DNA of 64,000 nt from Zhongshania aquimaris (GCF_019312595.1 NZ_JAHWDQ010000001.1:992001-1056000); one strand, 5' to 3'; shown: positions 54,046 to 63,472, numbered from the stretch's first letter. Translations and numbers: made by a program. Notes: generated from the letters alone by a model not told the origin.

Positions 54046-55351
54046 GGGGCTTCTCCAGTTTTTTACGGGTGCTCTGCTTGGAATAGCGCAAGCCGATTAA
54101 AAATAGTAACACCCCCAATAGTAAAAAGACGGCGGAGCGCGCCAGCAAGCTCTGGAATAAATCGGTAAAACGGGCAGCGCCCAGCAGCACTAACATCACG
54201 CACCCCAGTGACAAAATCCGCCCCTTGAGAAACTGGGTGCCGCGATATACGTACAGCAAGCCATAAGCCAAAAATACGATATTAAATATGCCTCTACTGA
54301 AGCCATTCACATCCAAACCAACTACTGCCGGCAATACCACCACCAATAACACCAGTAGCACTAATCCGCTCTCCAACCACTGATCTAGCGTTTCGGGTCG
54401 GCTTCTCGATCGCGCAACGGCAATCGCCCACGCGAAAACAGCGACGAATAAGGGCAGGAGCACGTACAGCAAACCAAACCCTGCTAGCTGCGACATTCCT
54501 AACAGCGGCGAAAGCCCAATGAAGCTACCGATAAAAATTAATGGCAGCCAAAGCGAGCTGGCAACAATCTTCACCACATACGCACTTTCAGGATATGCAC
54601 TCACCGCCGCCAACTTAGCCAGCGCAAAATAGCTAATTAACAACAGCAAACCAACTGCAAATAAATATTTTTCGCCAATACCAAAAACAGAAAACGCATA
54701 GGAAAGAGGCAGTGCTAACAACACCACCGCCAGCAGCGAAGCAGAACGCTGCATGTAAGCCAGCGGCAATATCAACAAGAGTAAGGCAAAGCTTGCAAGG
54801 GGTATATGCAGACCAAATTCAAAGGTCTCAAGACCGCTCCACAACAGCAATAAAATAGTTGCCAAAGCTGCGTGTGCTGTCGAAGGCAATGCCCAAGCCA
54901 AGGCCAATGCCGCCACACACCAAAGCAGAAAGCCATCAGGATAGTGAGCATCAAAATGGTAGATTTGCGCTATTAACCAAATGCCGGCGCCAAAAATCAT
55001 GGTGCCTAATAGATGAAGACTCTCTGTTATCCGGGGGTTCGACTTGTCACTTTTCGCCATTAATAAGGCTATACCGTGAGCGCCAACAATCCCTAGTCCG
55101 ATAGCAGCCATTTTTGCAAAACGGTGCATCCCCTCCCAGTTGTAGGCAAACAACAGAATGACGCCAAGCCCGAAAACGCCTGCGCCAAGGACAGCAAAAA
55201 TAGCCTTTCCCCACGCGATATCACTTTTCGGACGGTAGGCTACAAATGCTGGATAGCGAGCGTATAAGGTACGTGCCTGTTCATCAGTAATAATACCCTC
55301 TCGCAGCCACTGCGCTATTTCGGCGCGTAACCAAGGGTTATTGTTATCCAT
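54038..55351 (-). CDS. DUF2157 multi-spanning membrane protein
   Basis: A 437-residue inner-membrane protein. The cytoplasmic N-terminus (LRAEIAQWLREGIITDEQAR) is the DUF2157 hallmark, followed by about twelve membrane segments, including FAVLGAGVFGLGVILLFAYN and AQIYHFDAHYPDGFLLW. Function unknown; it is regularly found with GDYxxLxY proteins, here translated from overlapping codons. No ligand-binding motif can be named. Confidence 0.85.
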   Translation of the reverse strand: MDNNNPWLRAEIAQWLREGIITDEQARTLYARYPAFVAYRPKSDIAWGKAIFAVLGAGVFGLGVILLFAYNWEGMHRFAKMAAIGLGIVGAHGIALLMAKSDKSNPRITESLHLLGTMIFGAGIWLIAQIYHFDAHYPDGFLLWCVAALALAWALPSTAHAALATILLLLWSGLETFEFGLHIPLASFALLLLILPLAYMQRSASLLAVVLLALPLSYAFSVFGIGEKYLFAVGLLLLISYFALAKLAAVSAYPESAYVVKIVASSLWLPLIFIGSFIGLSPLLGMSQLAGFGLLYVLLPLFVAVFAWAIAVARSRSRPETLDQWLESGLVLLVLLVVVLPAVVGLDVNGFSRGIFNIVFLAYGLLYVYRGTQFLKGRILSLGCVMLVLLGAARFTDLFQSLLARSAVFLLLGVLLFLIGLRYSKQSTRKKLEKPHA

Positions 55352-55492
55352 ATTGCTCCCGCAGAATATAATTCGCCGGACAAGCGTCCCAGCTTCCCTC
55401 GCATCATTATGAGCAAACGGCTTGCAGTATTAAAGAGGGAAATGGGGAATGTAACTAATCGTGGTTTGCGCTGAGGGTCAAAACTGGGGCAT

Positions 55493-55539
55493 AAAAAAAC
55501 GGTGTCGTTAAACGTAGTTTATTACGTCCCACAACACCG
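55493..55539 (-). terminator. Rho-independent terminator on the reverse strand
   Basis: On the reverse strand, CGGTGTTGTGGGACGTA pairs with TACGTTTAACGACACCG over 17 positions with three G-U pairs and one mismatch, 6-nt loop, followed by seven T residues. It ends the adhesin/small exported protein unit 39 bp past its stop at 55578. Confidence 0.88.
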
Positions 55540-55577
55540 CAACGCTAAAAGCGAACAAAAAAACTAAAATAAGCCGG

Positions 55578-56057
55578 TTATTTCTTAAACCAGAATCGAC
55601 GACGCTCGATCTTAGCCTCTTCTAAACCGGTCACAACTGCAACACCGAGCAACCTCCATTCGCCGTAAATCATTTGGTAAAGTAGGTCAAAGTTCACCAC
55701 CTCCGGCGGCACCGCAAACTTACCGCGCATGCGCAATAACCCAGTCTCGGCTATCTGAGGTGAGATTTCGTACTCAGGGTTGAGCAGTAATACACGACTT
55801 AAATCGACACCCGACTGGCGTAATCCAGCAAATAGCTTGGCAACATCTTCAGCGCTATTCTTGCGCTGAAACTCTGGAGCCGCTATTTCTCTAAACACCG
55901 AATAATTCAAGGTGTCATTTGCCTGCTCAATCGCGATAAATGTTGACCACACGATTTTCGCTGCTTCCCCGGGGTCAAACATCGTGACGTTTTTATCAGC
56001 GTGCGCATTCATCACACTTAGCAAAAAAGCGCACACCATTAACGTCGATCTAAACAT
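55578..56057 (-). CDS. Small exported protein downstream of the adhesin
   Basis: A 159-residue protein with a signal peptide (MFRSTLMVCAFLLSVMNAHA, cleavage after AHA). The mature part is mostly helical then beta (FDPGEAAKIVWSTFIAIEQ; YQMIYGEWRLLGVAV), with a layout like NTF2-fold DUF4019/DUF3887 proteins; the family is not certain. It is encoded 38 bp after the trimeric autotransporter stop on the same strand and both end at one strong terminator. In other bacteria small exported partners of trimeric autotransporters (SadB for SadA) aid surface display; such a role is inferred here. ATG at 56057 follows a terminator-like hairpin directly. Confidence 0.75.
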   Translation of the reverse strand: MFRSTLMVCAFLLSVMNAHADKNVTMFDPGEAAKIVWSTFIAIEQANDTLNYSVFREIAAPEFQRKNSAEDVAKLFAGLRQSGVDLSRVLLLNPEYEISPQIAETGLLRMRGKFAVPPEVVNFDLLYQMIYGEWRLLGVAVVTGLEEAKIERRRFWFKK

Positions 56058-56059
56058 AT

Positions 56060-56084
56060 AAAGCCCCCATTTTCCGGGGGCTTT
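56060..56084 (-). terminator. Terminator-like hairpin fused to the next gene's ribosome site
   Basis: AAAGCCCCC / GGGGGCTTT, 9-bp perfect stem, 7-nt loop (reverse strand). It lies between the adhesin stop (56096) and the next ATG (56057). The right arm supplies the G-run closest to that ATG, so termination and translation of the downstream gene look mutually tied. Short T run (TTTATA). Confidence 0.6.
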
Positions 56085-56095
56085 CGTCAAACGTA

Positions 56096-59000
56096 TTACC
56101 ATGAAGCGGTCATCCCAACACGGCCACCTACAGTAGAATTACTTTTACCGCTGCCGATACCAAACTCAAACTGCACGGTTTCGCTTGCGCGAATTGCACC
56201 TGACAGGGCGGTGGCTTCCTCACCTTCAAAGTAGCCTGCCCCGATGCTCAAGGCAAATCTTTGATCGACCGGAACATACGGTGAACTCAAGGCCATCGCT
56301 AATGCGATACCGCCGCGGTTCTCCTCGATCGCATCGCGGTTTTCCTGAATCTGACTAAATGTCGCGCCGCCATCTGTCGCCAGATTGCCGTTTGCGTCGG
56401 AAGTGACAAACTCAGTGGGACCAGACTGCGCCGAGCGACTCGCTGCGGAGGTAATACCCGGAGTAGTGTACGTGCTCGAGGCAGTGCCCAAAACCACTTG
56501 GTTAGCCCGCGTGGTTGTCGCACCAGCGCCGATTGCCACCGAGTTGTCTTGTCCCGCACTAGCACCATCACCAATCGCAACAGAACGAGCGCCACCGGCC
56601 ACCGCGGCTTCACCCACCGCTACCGAACGAACACCATTCGCCTGTGCTAGATGACCCAGAGCGGTTGAGCGCTCTGCATTTGCGCCTGACTGCCAGCCGT
56701 AAGCGGTCGCACCTGGACCGGTTGCAACAGACTCGCCGCCAACGGTAGTTGTGGAGTTGCCATTCGCTACCGCCATCGTACCAATAGCCATTGCATCGGT
56801 GCCCGTTGCACTGGATTGATTACCAATCGCGACCGACTCAAGGCCCTGAGCAGTGGCTGCTTCGCCGACCGCTGTTGAACGAATACCATCCGCTTGCGCC
56901 AAATGACCCAAGGCAGTAGCACGCTCGGAGTTAGCACCAGACTGCCAGCCAAACGCAGTCGCACCTGGACCCGTGGCGACAGATTCACCGCCCACCGCCG
57001 TGGTCGAATTGCCTGTTGCTATGGCTGTGTCGCCCAGCGCTAAGGCATCAACGCCATTGGCAATACTTTCATTGCCGATAGCCGTTGCATTGTCACCCTG
57101 TGCATCCGCGTTTTCACCAATCGCGACTGAACGAACGCCAGTCGCCGTCGCTAAATGACCGACAGCCGTAGAACGTTCACCCGATTCTGCACGCCAACCA
57201 AATGTGCTAGCACCTGGACCTGTGGCAACAGATTCACCGCCGACTGCGGTTGTCGAATTACCATTGGCAACCGATTGCGTACCAATCGCCATTGCATCAA
57301 TTCCTGTAGCCGACGCTTCGTTACCGATGGCGCTAGCCTGCTCGCCCGTTGCAGTAGCGGCTTCGCCCACTGCCAATGTGCGATCGCCGGTTGCAGTGGC
57401 AAGATGGCCCATTGCATGCGCGCGCTCGCCAGTGGCATTGGATTTCCAACCGAAGGCCGTTGCTGCAGTGCCATTTGCAATAGATTCCCCACCAACAGCG
57501 GTGGTGGATGTTCCAGTAGCCATTGTCGTATCACCAATTGCCAACGCATCGGCACCATTTGCGATACTTTCATTGCCGATAGCGGTTGCGTTGTCACCCT
57601 GCGCATCTGCGTTTTCGCCGATCGCGACTGAACGAACACCGGTCGCCGTCGCTAAATGACCGACAGCCGTAGAACGTTCACCCGATTCTGCACGCCAACC
57701 AAATGTGCTCGCGCCTGGGCCCGTGGCAACAGATTCACCGCCCACTGCGGTTGTCGAATTACCATTGGCAACCGATTGCGTACCAATCGCCGTTGCATCA
57801 ATACCTGTAGCCGACGCCTCGTTACCGATGGCGCTAGCCTGCTCGCCCGTTGCAGTAGCGGCTTCGCCCACTGCCAATGTGCGATCGCCGGTGGCTGTTG
57901 CAAGATGGCCCACAGCATGTGCGCGCTCACCAGTGGCGTTCGATTGCCAGCCGTAAGCCGTCGCAGCGAGACCATCGGCCACTGATTCACCGCCTACTGC
58001 AGTAGTCGAATTGCCGTTGGCAATTGATTGCGTACCAATCGCTGTTGCATCAACACCTGTGGCCGACGCTTGGTTACCGATGGCGCTAGCCTGCTCGCCC
58101 GTTGCAGTCGCGGCTTCGCCAACCGCCAATGTGCGATCGCCGGTTGCAGTGGCAAGATGGCCAACCGCATGTGCGCGCTCACCAGTAGCGTTCGATTGCC
58201 AGCCGTAAGCAGTTGCTGCCAAACCATCAGCAACTGATTCTCCGCCAACCGCCGTGGTTGAATTGCCATTGGCAATCGATTGCGTACCAATCGCGGTTGC
58301 ATCAATACCGGTAGCGGACGCCTCATTACCGATGGCGCTGGCTTGCACCCCCGTCGCGTTGGCTGCTTCGCCAACCGCCAATGTGCGCTCACCCGCTGCA
58401 GTGGCAAGATGGCCAACCGCATGTGCGCGCACACCAGTCGCGTTCGACTGCCAGCCGAAAGCCGTTGCTGCGGTGCCATTCGCGATAGATTCCCCACCAA
58501 CAGCGGTGGTAGATGTTCCAGTAGCCGCTGCCGTGTCACCAATTGCCAACGCATCAGCACCATTGGCAATACTTTCATTGCCGATAGCCGTTGCATTGTC
58601 ACCCTGTGCATCCGCGTTTTCACCAATCGCGACTGAACGAACGCCAGTCGACGTCGCTAAATGACCAATAGCCGTAGAGCGCTCACCTGACTCTGAGCGC
58701 CAACCAATTGCCGTTGAGCCAGGACCAATGGCCTCAGCTTCACCACCTACCGCGGTCGTGGAGTTCCCACTCGCTACGGCATCGGCGCCAATGGCCACCG
58801 CGTCGATTCCCGACGCTTGCGCGCCCAATAAGTCGGCGTCTTCAGGACCATCACCACCAATGGCAACCGCACCATCATTAATCCCAGGATCTGTGTCTGC
58901 GGTAACTGCACCGTCACCACAGGCCGTATTGCTTGGATCGCCACCGTCATCCGGCGCGGTTATCAGTGTTCCACTGGCATCTGTACACTCAAATGCAGAG

Positions 59001-59128
59001 CTTTCATTGCCTCCTAAAAGCAGCGGCAGTGTAATAACTGCGCTCAATAATGCCCCACGCACTCGCACCTGAAAGGTCGATTGCGTATCTCCAAAAACAT
59101 GGCGCCATCGTTGTTCACTAATTTTCAT
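56096..59128 (-). CDS. YadA-like trimeric autotransporter adhesin
   Basis: A 1010-residue surface protein. The N-terminus is a long type-V signal (MKISEQRWRHVFGDTQSTFQ then a hydrophobic core, cut near residue 45). A short Cys-bearing segment (Cys48, Cys70) precedes the head, built of 14-residue YadA/Hep_Hag units (A-x-G core) from ~107 to ~875. Residues ~876-940 form a brief linker and coiled segment (FSQIQENRDAIEENRG), and ~941-1010 the four-strand YadA anchor ending MTASW. There is almost no long coiled-coil stalk. It should trimerise in the outer membrane and bind surfaces. GGAGG lies 7 nt before ATG. A small exported protein is co-encoded downstream. The length and repeat number could vary between strains. 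Confidence 0.92.
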   Translation of the reverse strand: MKISEQRWRHVFGDTQSTFQVRVRGALLSAVITLPLLLGGNESSAFECTDASGTLITAPDDGGDPSNTACGDGAVTADTDPGINDGAVAIGGDGPEDADLLGAQASGIDAVAIGADAVASGNSTTAVGGEAEAIGPGSTAIGWRSESGERSTAIGHLATSTGVRSVAIGENADAQGDNATAIGNESIANGADALAIGDTAAATGTSTTAVGGESIANGTAATAFGWQSNATGVRAHAVGHLATAAGERTLAVGEAANATGVQASAIGNEASATGIDATAIGTQSIANGNSTTAVGGESVADGLAATAYGWQSNATGERAHAVGHLATATGDRTLAVGEAATATGEQASAIGNQASATGVDATAIGTQSIANGNSTTAVGGESVADGLAATAYGWQSNATGERAHAVGHLATATGDRTLAVGEAATATGEQASAIGNEASATGIDATAIGTQSVANGNSTTAVGGESVATGPGASTFGWRAESGERSTAVGHLATATGVRSVAIGENADAQGDNATAIGNESIANGADALAIGDTTMATGTSTTAVGGESIANGTAATAFGWKSNATGERAHAMGHLATATGDRTLAVGEAATATGEQASAIGNEASATGIDAMAIGTQSVANGNSTTAVGGESVATGPGASTFGWRAESGERSTAVGHLATATGVRSVAIGENADAQGDNATAIGNESIANGVDALALGDTAIATGNSTTAVGGESVATGPGATAFGWQSGANSERATALGHLAQADGIRSTAVGEAATAQGLESVAIGNQSSATGTDAMAIGTMAVANGNSTTTVGGESVATGPGATAYGWQSGANAERSTALGHLAQANGVRSVAVGEAAVAGGARSVAIGDGASAGQDNSVAIGAGATTTRANQVVLGTASSTYTTPGITSAASRSAQSGPTEFVTSDANGNLATDGGATFSQIQENRDAIEENRGGIALAMALSSPYVPVDQRFALSIGAGYFEGEEATALSGAIRASETVQFEFGIGSGKSNSTVGGRVGMTASW
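56504..58762 (-). repeat. Nine 84/83-residue supramodules in the adhesin head
   Basis: The head repeats with period six units of 14 (252 bp). Each module starts STTAVGG and then carries the residue after A-x-G as W, H, E, N, T/D in order. Module starts (residues): 123, 206, 290, 374, 458, 541, 625, 708, 792. Modules 1, 5 and 7 are a variant with WRxESGERS (one unit 13 long, so 83 residues); 2, 3, 4, 6 carry W[QK]SNATG; 8 and 9 carry WQSGAN. Modules 3 and 4 differ at only three residues, 5 and 7 at few, suggesting recent duplication. Confidence 0.88.
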
Positions 59129-59638
59129 TTTTTTGCCTCCATAGGCATTTTGTGGGTCTTAGCTACATGAATTTCTGCCTGTTTAAGAAGCAAATAGGCG
59201 AGAAAAGAAAAAGAATAGGGAGAGAAATTCACTGAAATAAAACGCGTTAGACGACTTAAATTAAGAAAAGACAGTACCGGCACAGGCATCGCGAGGCGCA
59301 ATGCGGGATCTATATTCTTTGATTTTCCATGACGAATACGAGTTGAGCACAACCCATCCAGCACAGCGCCAGGTTGCGCAGTGCTCAGCAAGTCCTTATT
59401 AGAAAATCCAGCCATTGTCATATCTTGGGCAAATCCGTTCCCTGAATATCGCGACAATCATCGTCACATTATTATTTTATGAGAATGATTACGTGCTCAA
59501 CTTGGAAACGGATCAGTGCCCGATCAAAAAAGTTTATAATTTTCTAAAACGGCTAGATCAGGGGATAGATTACGGCCAGCGAATGAAAAAATGGCGCCAT
59601 CGTATTAATGTGGTAGAGAGCATAATTTGGACAAGCGC
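59129..59638. other. Intergenic stretch upstream of the adhesin
   Basis: 510 bp with no convincing gene. Open frames at 59125-59457 (reverse) and 59415-59642 (forward) have no family-like composition. The stretch is AT-rich and presumably holds the adhesin promoter; I saw no clear -35/-10 pair or palindrome. Confidence 0.45.
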
Positions 59639-61198
59639 CTAAGACATCTCCTCCATTACTCGCTCAGCGAAACCGTGGCCGGCTTCCGCATAAAGATTGA
59701 AGGTAATGCAACCCAAACTAATTAACTCCTCTTGCTGGTCAGGAAATCGCGAAACAACCGCAATTTTTCCTTTATAGTCAAGATGTTGAAGCATTTTAAC
59801 AACATCGATATTCTCAGAGTGATTGGTAAGACTAACCAATATCGTCTTGCGTTTATGCAAATCAGCACGCTCTAGAAAATCACGGTCACTCGCATCGCCC
59901 GGCACGCAGGACACCCCAGACAAACGGAGCTTTAGCGCTTTATCGGCACTCTCCTCCACGCCAACAATTTTATTGGGGTAGTGCTGACTTAAATACTCAT
60001 ATGCGCCGCTGCCGATACGGCCCATACCAAAAATGACAATTTCTGCATCACCCAGATCAACGGGCCGCTCCTGAATCAGTAATTCGCTGCGTTCCAATTT
60101 TTGCAGCCGGCTGGCAAGTCGCCCGTAAAGCAGATGCACATGTGTATTGAAAGGCACCGCAACAAATAGGGACAGCGCCATTGCGACTGCCAAGGTAGTA
60201 AGCCAGACCGCCGGCAACTGCCCACCTTTAACCGCCATAGCGGCAACAATTAAGCCAAACTCACTGTAATTGAACAGAGAGAGACCAACGAGTAATGAAG
60301 TCCGCGCGCGCAGTCTGAATGTCAGTAGCAGTAGAAAATAAATCAGTGGCCGAAGAAAAATGAGCAAACCGATGGCACACGCAACTAACAGCATCTCACC
60401 GCTGGGCAAACCCGAGTAACCGATACTAAGAAAAAATGCTGTCAGGAAAATATCTTTGAAATTAATGAGGCTTTTATAAAGTTCGACGCTCTTTGAAATA
60501 TTAGACAACAATACCCCAAACAACAATGCCCCCAAGCCCGCTTCCAAGTGCAGCATGTCAAATAATTCGGCACTGCCAAGCGCTACCGCGATACCAAATA
60601 AAACTAATAATTCACCGTGACCGGCCTGCTTAAGAAAAAAAGCTAAAAGCGGCCGAAGCAATGGTAAGCCGAGTAATGCAAACGCCCACGGTGACGGCGC
60701 ATGCTCGGCAGATAAGACTAAATAGCTAACCGCAAAGATGTCCTGTACAACCAAAATACCAATTGCTATTTTGGCGTGCAGGGCTGCACCTTCCCCGCGC
60801 TCATCAAAAATTTTGACGGCGAACACGGTGCTTGAAAACGATAAAGCAAAGGCTAGCATCCACGCGACCGAGGTTTCCACCTCGGCAACACCGGGCAACA
60901 GCCAAGGTAAACTCAACAGCATCGCAGCGGTTAAGGGCACCACAATAGCGGTGTGTAAAGACGCGGTGGCCCACACTTGTGGCGCAAGTAGTTCTCTTAA
61001 ATTGAGTTTCAACCCAATGGTAAATAGCAGCAGGATAATGCCCACTTCCGACAGCGCATGAATGACTTCGGCGTCGCCGATCTGCAACCCACCCGCTATA
61101 AACCCCGCCACCAGATAACCAAGCAACGGCGGCATACCCGCGCGTCTAAAACCCAAACCTGCTACAAAGGCTAATCCCACTATGATGGGTTCTATCAT
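59639..61198 (-). CDS. Cation:proton antiporter with TrkA-N domain (KefB/YbaL-like)
   Basis: A 519-residue CPA2 transporter. About twelve to thirteen membrane helices (MIEPIIVGLAFVAGLGFRRA; SEVGIILLLFTIGLKLNLRE; LSFSSTVFAVKIFDERGE; HLEAGLGALLFGVLLSN) are followed by a soluble TrkA-N/RCK domain from ~residue 385 (IVIFGMGRIGSGAYEYL, a G-x-G-x-x-G dinucleotide loop). It exchanges K+ or Na+ for protons, likely gated by NAD(H) or a thiol. No KefF/KefG ancillary gene is adjacent. The DUF1295 gene lies 173 bp upstream on the same strand. Confidence 0.9.
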   Translation of the reverse strand: MIEPIIVGLAFVAGLGFRRAGMPPLLGYLVAGFIAGGLQIGDAEVIHALSEVGIILLLFTIGLKLNLRELLAPQVWATASLHTAIVVPLTAAMLLSLPWLLPGVAEVETSVAWMLAFALSFSSTVFAVKIFDERGEGAALHAKIAIGILVVQDIFAVSYLVLSAEHAPSPWAFALLGLPLLRPLLAFFLKQAGHGELLVLFGIAVALGSAELFDMLHLEAGLGALLFGVLLSNISKSVELYKSLINFKDIFLTAFFLSIGYSGLPSGEMLLVACAIGLLIFLRPLIYFLLLLTFRLRARTSLLVGLSLFNYSEFGLIVAAMAVKGGQLPAVWLTTLAVAMALSLFVAVPFNTHVHLLYGRLASRLQKLERSELLIQERPVDLGDAEIVIFGMGRIGSGAYEYLSQHYPNKIVGVEESADKALKLRLSGVSCVPGDASDRDFLERADLHKRKTILVSLTNHSENIDVVKMLQHLDYKGKIAVVSRFPDQQEELISLGCITFNLYAEAGHGFAERVMEEMS

Positions 61199-61371
61199 CG
61201 ATACTTATCCATATCCCGGAGATCTTTGCACGAAAGTTATTTTGCCCTCTGCCTGTGTCAGAGTCGCACTCAATCGGTCATTTATGAGTATAAACTCTCT
61301 CATACCGCGCGCCTTTCCTTGCCAGCGAACAAAATTCCGGCTCGTGCAAAGGTCTCTCTATTTTTACAAAA

Positions 61372-62250
61372 TCAAGTCTTGCGCGGCATTTTTGGCAACA
61401 ATACCGGCGTAATATTTTTGTACTTTATATACTCTGGCTCTGCACCCCAGCGCTTATCTGCGCGCTCTTCTAACAAGGGAATACCACTGACCTTAGTGAG
61501 TAAAAAGATGACGAAGCAAGGTGAAAGCAAGCCCAATAGCATCCAGCCATTTAACACTGGTAGTGCCATCACCGCGACGCCAACCCACACAAAAATTTCG
61601 CCAAAATAATTCGGGTGTCGCGACCACGCCCACAAACCCTCAGTGATAAAGCGACCGTCGTTCGCTGGATTGGCGCGAAACTGTCGCTTTTGCCAATCTG
61701 CAAGACTCTCAATAACCATCCCCGCCAGCCAACAACAACTACCCAATAGCGCAAATAGTCCAAGACCGTTTTCGGTGCTGTCGGCGCCAATTGCCAACAG
61801 CGCGCATAATTGAATGAGAAATATCCACACGCCCTGTAACGTCCAGGTCAGCAAAAATCTGAAAAAATGCGGTTTAATCTCATCAAAACGACCATCACCA
61901 CCCTCTTTCAAAATTCGCAGGAATAAAAAACTGCCTAAGCGCAGAGCCCAAAATAAAATGCAGGCTGCGAGTAAATAACTACGCGCATCTGCCCGCTCAG
62001 CTAGGGCAATAACAAATACAACCACGGCAATATTAGTTAGCGCACCGATTAAATCGTAGTAGCGCTCGGTTTGAAAAGCATAGGCGTGAAGAAACCCAAG
62101 CCACTGCGCAATCATCGCGAGCACCAAAGCCCATACCGGCAGGGCCAGACCATAAATGGTCGGCATTCCAGACGTAGCCAGCATCGCGATGCCGCCCACC
62201 AAGATAAGCAGAGCAATAATAGTGAACAAACTGCGTATAACAGAATTCAT
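61372..62250 (-). CDS. DUF1295 / steroid 5-alpha-reductase-like membrane protein
   Basis: A 292-residue multi-spanning protein: seven or eight membrane helices, with QTERYYDLIGALTNIAVV, and the C-terminal signature of the DUF1295/ICMT-reductase group (GLWAWSRHPNYFGEIFVWVG; PLLEERADKRWG), whose RHPNYFGE segment binds NADPH or SAM-like cofactors in relatives. Function in bacteria is unknown; lipid or isoprenoid double-bond reduction is a possibility. ATG at 62250 is preferred over a TTG at 62286, but no strong ribosome site precedes either. Confidence 0.83.
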   Translation of the reverse strand: MNSVIRSLFTIIALLILVGGIAMLATSGMPTIYGLALPVWALVLAMIAQWLGFLHAYAFQTERYYDLIGALTNIAVVVFVIALAERADARSYLLAACILFWALRLGSFLFLRILKEGGDGRFDEIKPHFFRFLLTWTLQGVWIFLIQLCALLAIGADSTENGLGLFALLGSCCWLAGMVIESLADWQKRQFRANPANDGRFITEGLWAWSRHPNYFGEIFVWVGVAVMALPVLNGWMLLGLLSPCFVIFLLTKVSGIPLLEERADKRWGAEPEYIKYKNITPVLLPKMPRKT

Positions 62251-62596
62251 ATCGTGGACTAATTTTCCTTGCCAAACCTTGCCCAAGTCGCACTCGATGC
62301 TCGCGCGCTAAGCCGGCGCAACAAAAGGGAAGCGACTCCCGCCGCCTCGTTGAAAGCAAAAATTCCCGGAACATGACTTGTCCGTGTCGAACTTCGGCTA
62401 AATAACTATATCCGCTGAATTTCAGCACACATATGGAATGATCATACCTGCTAAGCAGGCCAGCACAAGAATTACCGTCTATATATTAGGTATATAGGCT
62501 AAATCTGCCGACTAATGATCTTGCCGAAATCAAGTCTTGCCCCCGAGCAAGACATCACGCAGCATAAGAGTCGAAAACACAATAAGGACATAGTAG
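62251..62596. other. Divergent intergenic region, DUF1295 / LOG-family genes
   Basis: 346 bp without a gene. It includes a small hairpin GTCTTGC / GCAAGAC (62534-62553, 6-nt loop) in the likely leader of the LOG-family gene, and CCTGC-TAA-GCAGG near 62448-62460. Neither can be assigned a role. Confidence 0.35.
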
Positions 62597-63472
62597 ATGC
62601 CAGATAAATCAAAATTGCGCGGAGCTAACTTCCCATCTGCCCGCGAGGAAATGCCTAGCAACCAACAGGACATACCTGCCGCCTACCGACTGGCTTACAC
62701 CGACCAAGATTTTTTATTACGTGAAGAACTGCGCGGCCTGCGCTTTCACTTAGAATTACAAAAGCCCGAAATGATATTGAAAGAGCACGGCGTTGAATCA
62801 ACGATCGTTATTTTTGGTAGCGCCCGCTTTTTATCACCGGAAGACGCAGATGCCGCACTCAAAGTCGCCGAAGCTGACGGCGAACCAGCCAAGATTCGCG
62901 CCGCAAAACGCGAGCAGCGCAATAGCCACCACTATCAACAAGCGCGCCGTCTCGGCGAGCTTATCGCGTCACATTCAGCAAATTGCGAGGAGAGCGAACA
63001 GCTTTATGTGGTAACCGGAGGGGGCCCCGGTATTATGGAAGCCGCAAATCGTGGCGCCATGGAAGCGGGCGGCAAGTCTATCGGATTAAATATTGTATTG
63101 CCCCATGAACAGGAACCTAACCGCTATATCAGTCCCGAGTTCTGTTTCCGTTTTCACTATTTTGGCATCCGCAAAATGCACTTTATGCTGCGGGCAAAGG
63201 CCGTCATTGTCTGCCCCGGCGGCTTTGGCACCTTCGACGAGTTATTTGAGGCACTCACACTGATTCAAACCGGTAAATCCAAGCGTGTACCGATCATTCT
63301 GATTGGTCACGAGTTTTGGCGTCAGGCAATTAATTTAGAGTTTTTGCGCGACGAGGGCGTCATCAGCCCGGACGACGTCAATATGATTTCTATTGTGGAT
63401 ACTGCGGAGCAAGCTTGGCAGCATATAGTCGATTTCTACCAACTCAGCCCGGGACAATGTATAGGCTGCTAA
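62597..63472 (+). CDS. LOG-family / TIGR00730 Rossmann-fold protein
   Basis: A 291-residue protein with the lysine-decarboxylase-like (LOG) signature: VTGGGPGIMEAANRGAMEAG, and CPGGFGTFDELFEALT (PGGxGTxxE). Short LOG proteins are cytokinin riboside 5'-phosphate phosphoribohydrolases; this long form, with a ~110-residue N-terminal extension rich in charged residues and FGSARFLSPEDA, is widespread in bacteria and likely hydrolyses a nucleotide monophosphate. Not a true decarboxylase. AAGGA precedes ATG. It is the last complete gene before a promoter and the ModF-like gene. Confidence 0.87.
   Translation: MPDKSKLRGANFPSAREEMPSNQQDIPAAYRLAYTDQDFLLREELRGLRFHLELQKPEMILKEHGVESTIVIFGSARFLSPEDADAALKVAEADGEPAKIRAAKREQRNSHHYQQARRLGELIASHSANCEESEQLYVVTGGGPGIMEAANRGAMEAGGKSIGLNIVLPHEQEPNRYISPEFCFRFHYFGIRKMHFMLRAKAVIVCPGGFGTFDELFEALTLIQTGKSKRVPIILIGHEFWRQAINLEFLRDEGVISPDDVNMISIVDTAEQAWQHIVDFYQLSPGQCIGC

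Noticed and set aside
57151-58664. Many long open frames on both strands within the adhesin gene
   Set aside because: They arise from the low-complexity 42-bp and 252-bp periodic DNA; all are shadows of the adhesin frame.
59125-59457. 110-residue reverse frame just upstream of the adhesin, stop overlapping its ATG
   Set aside because: It has no family-like motif, no good ribosome site, and lies where the adhesin promoter and leader are expected; likely chance open frame.
59415-59642. 75-residue forward frame between adhesin and antiporter genes
   Set aside because: Composition looks random, no ribosome site, and it overlaps the antiporter stop region.
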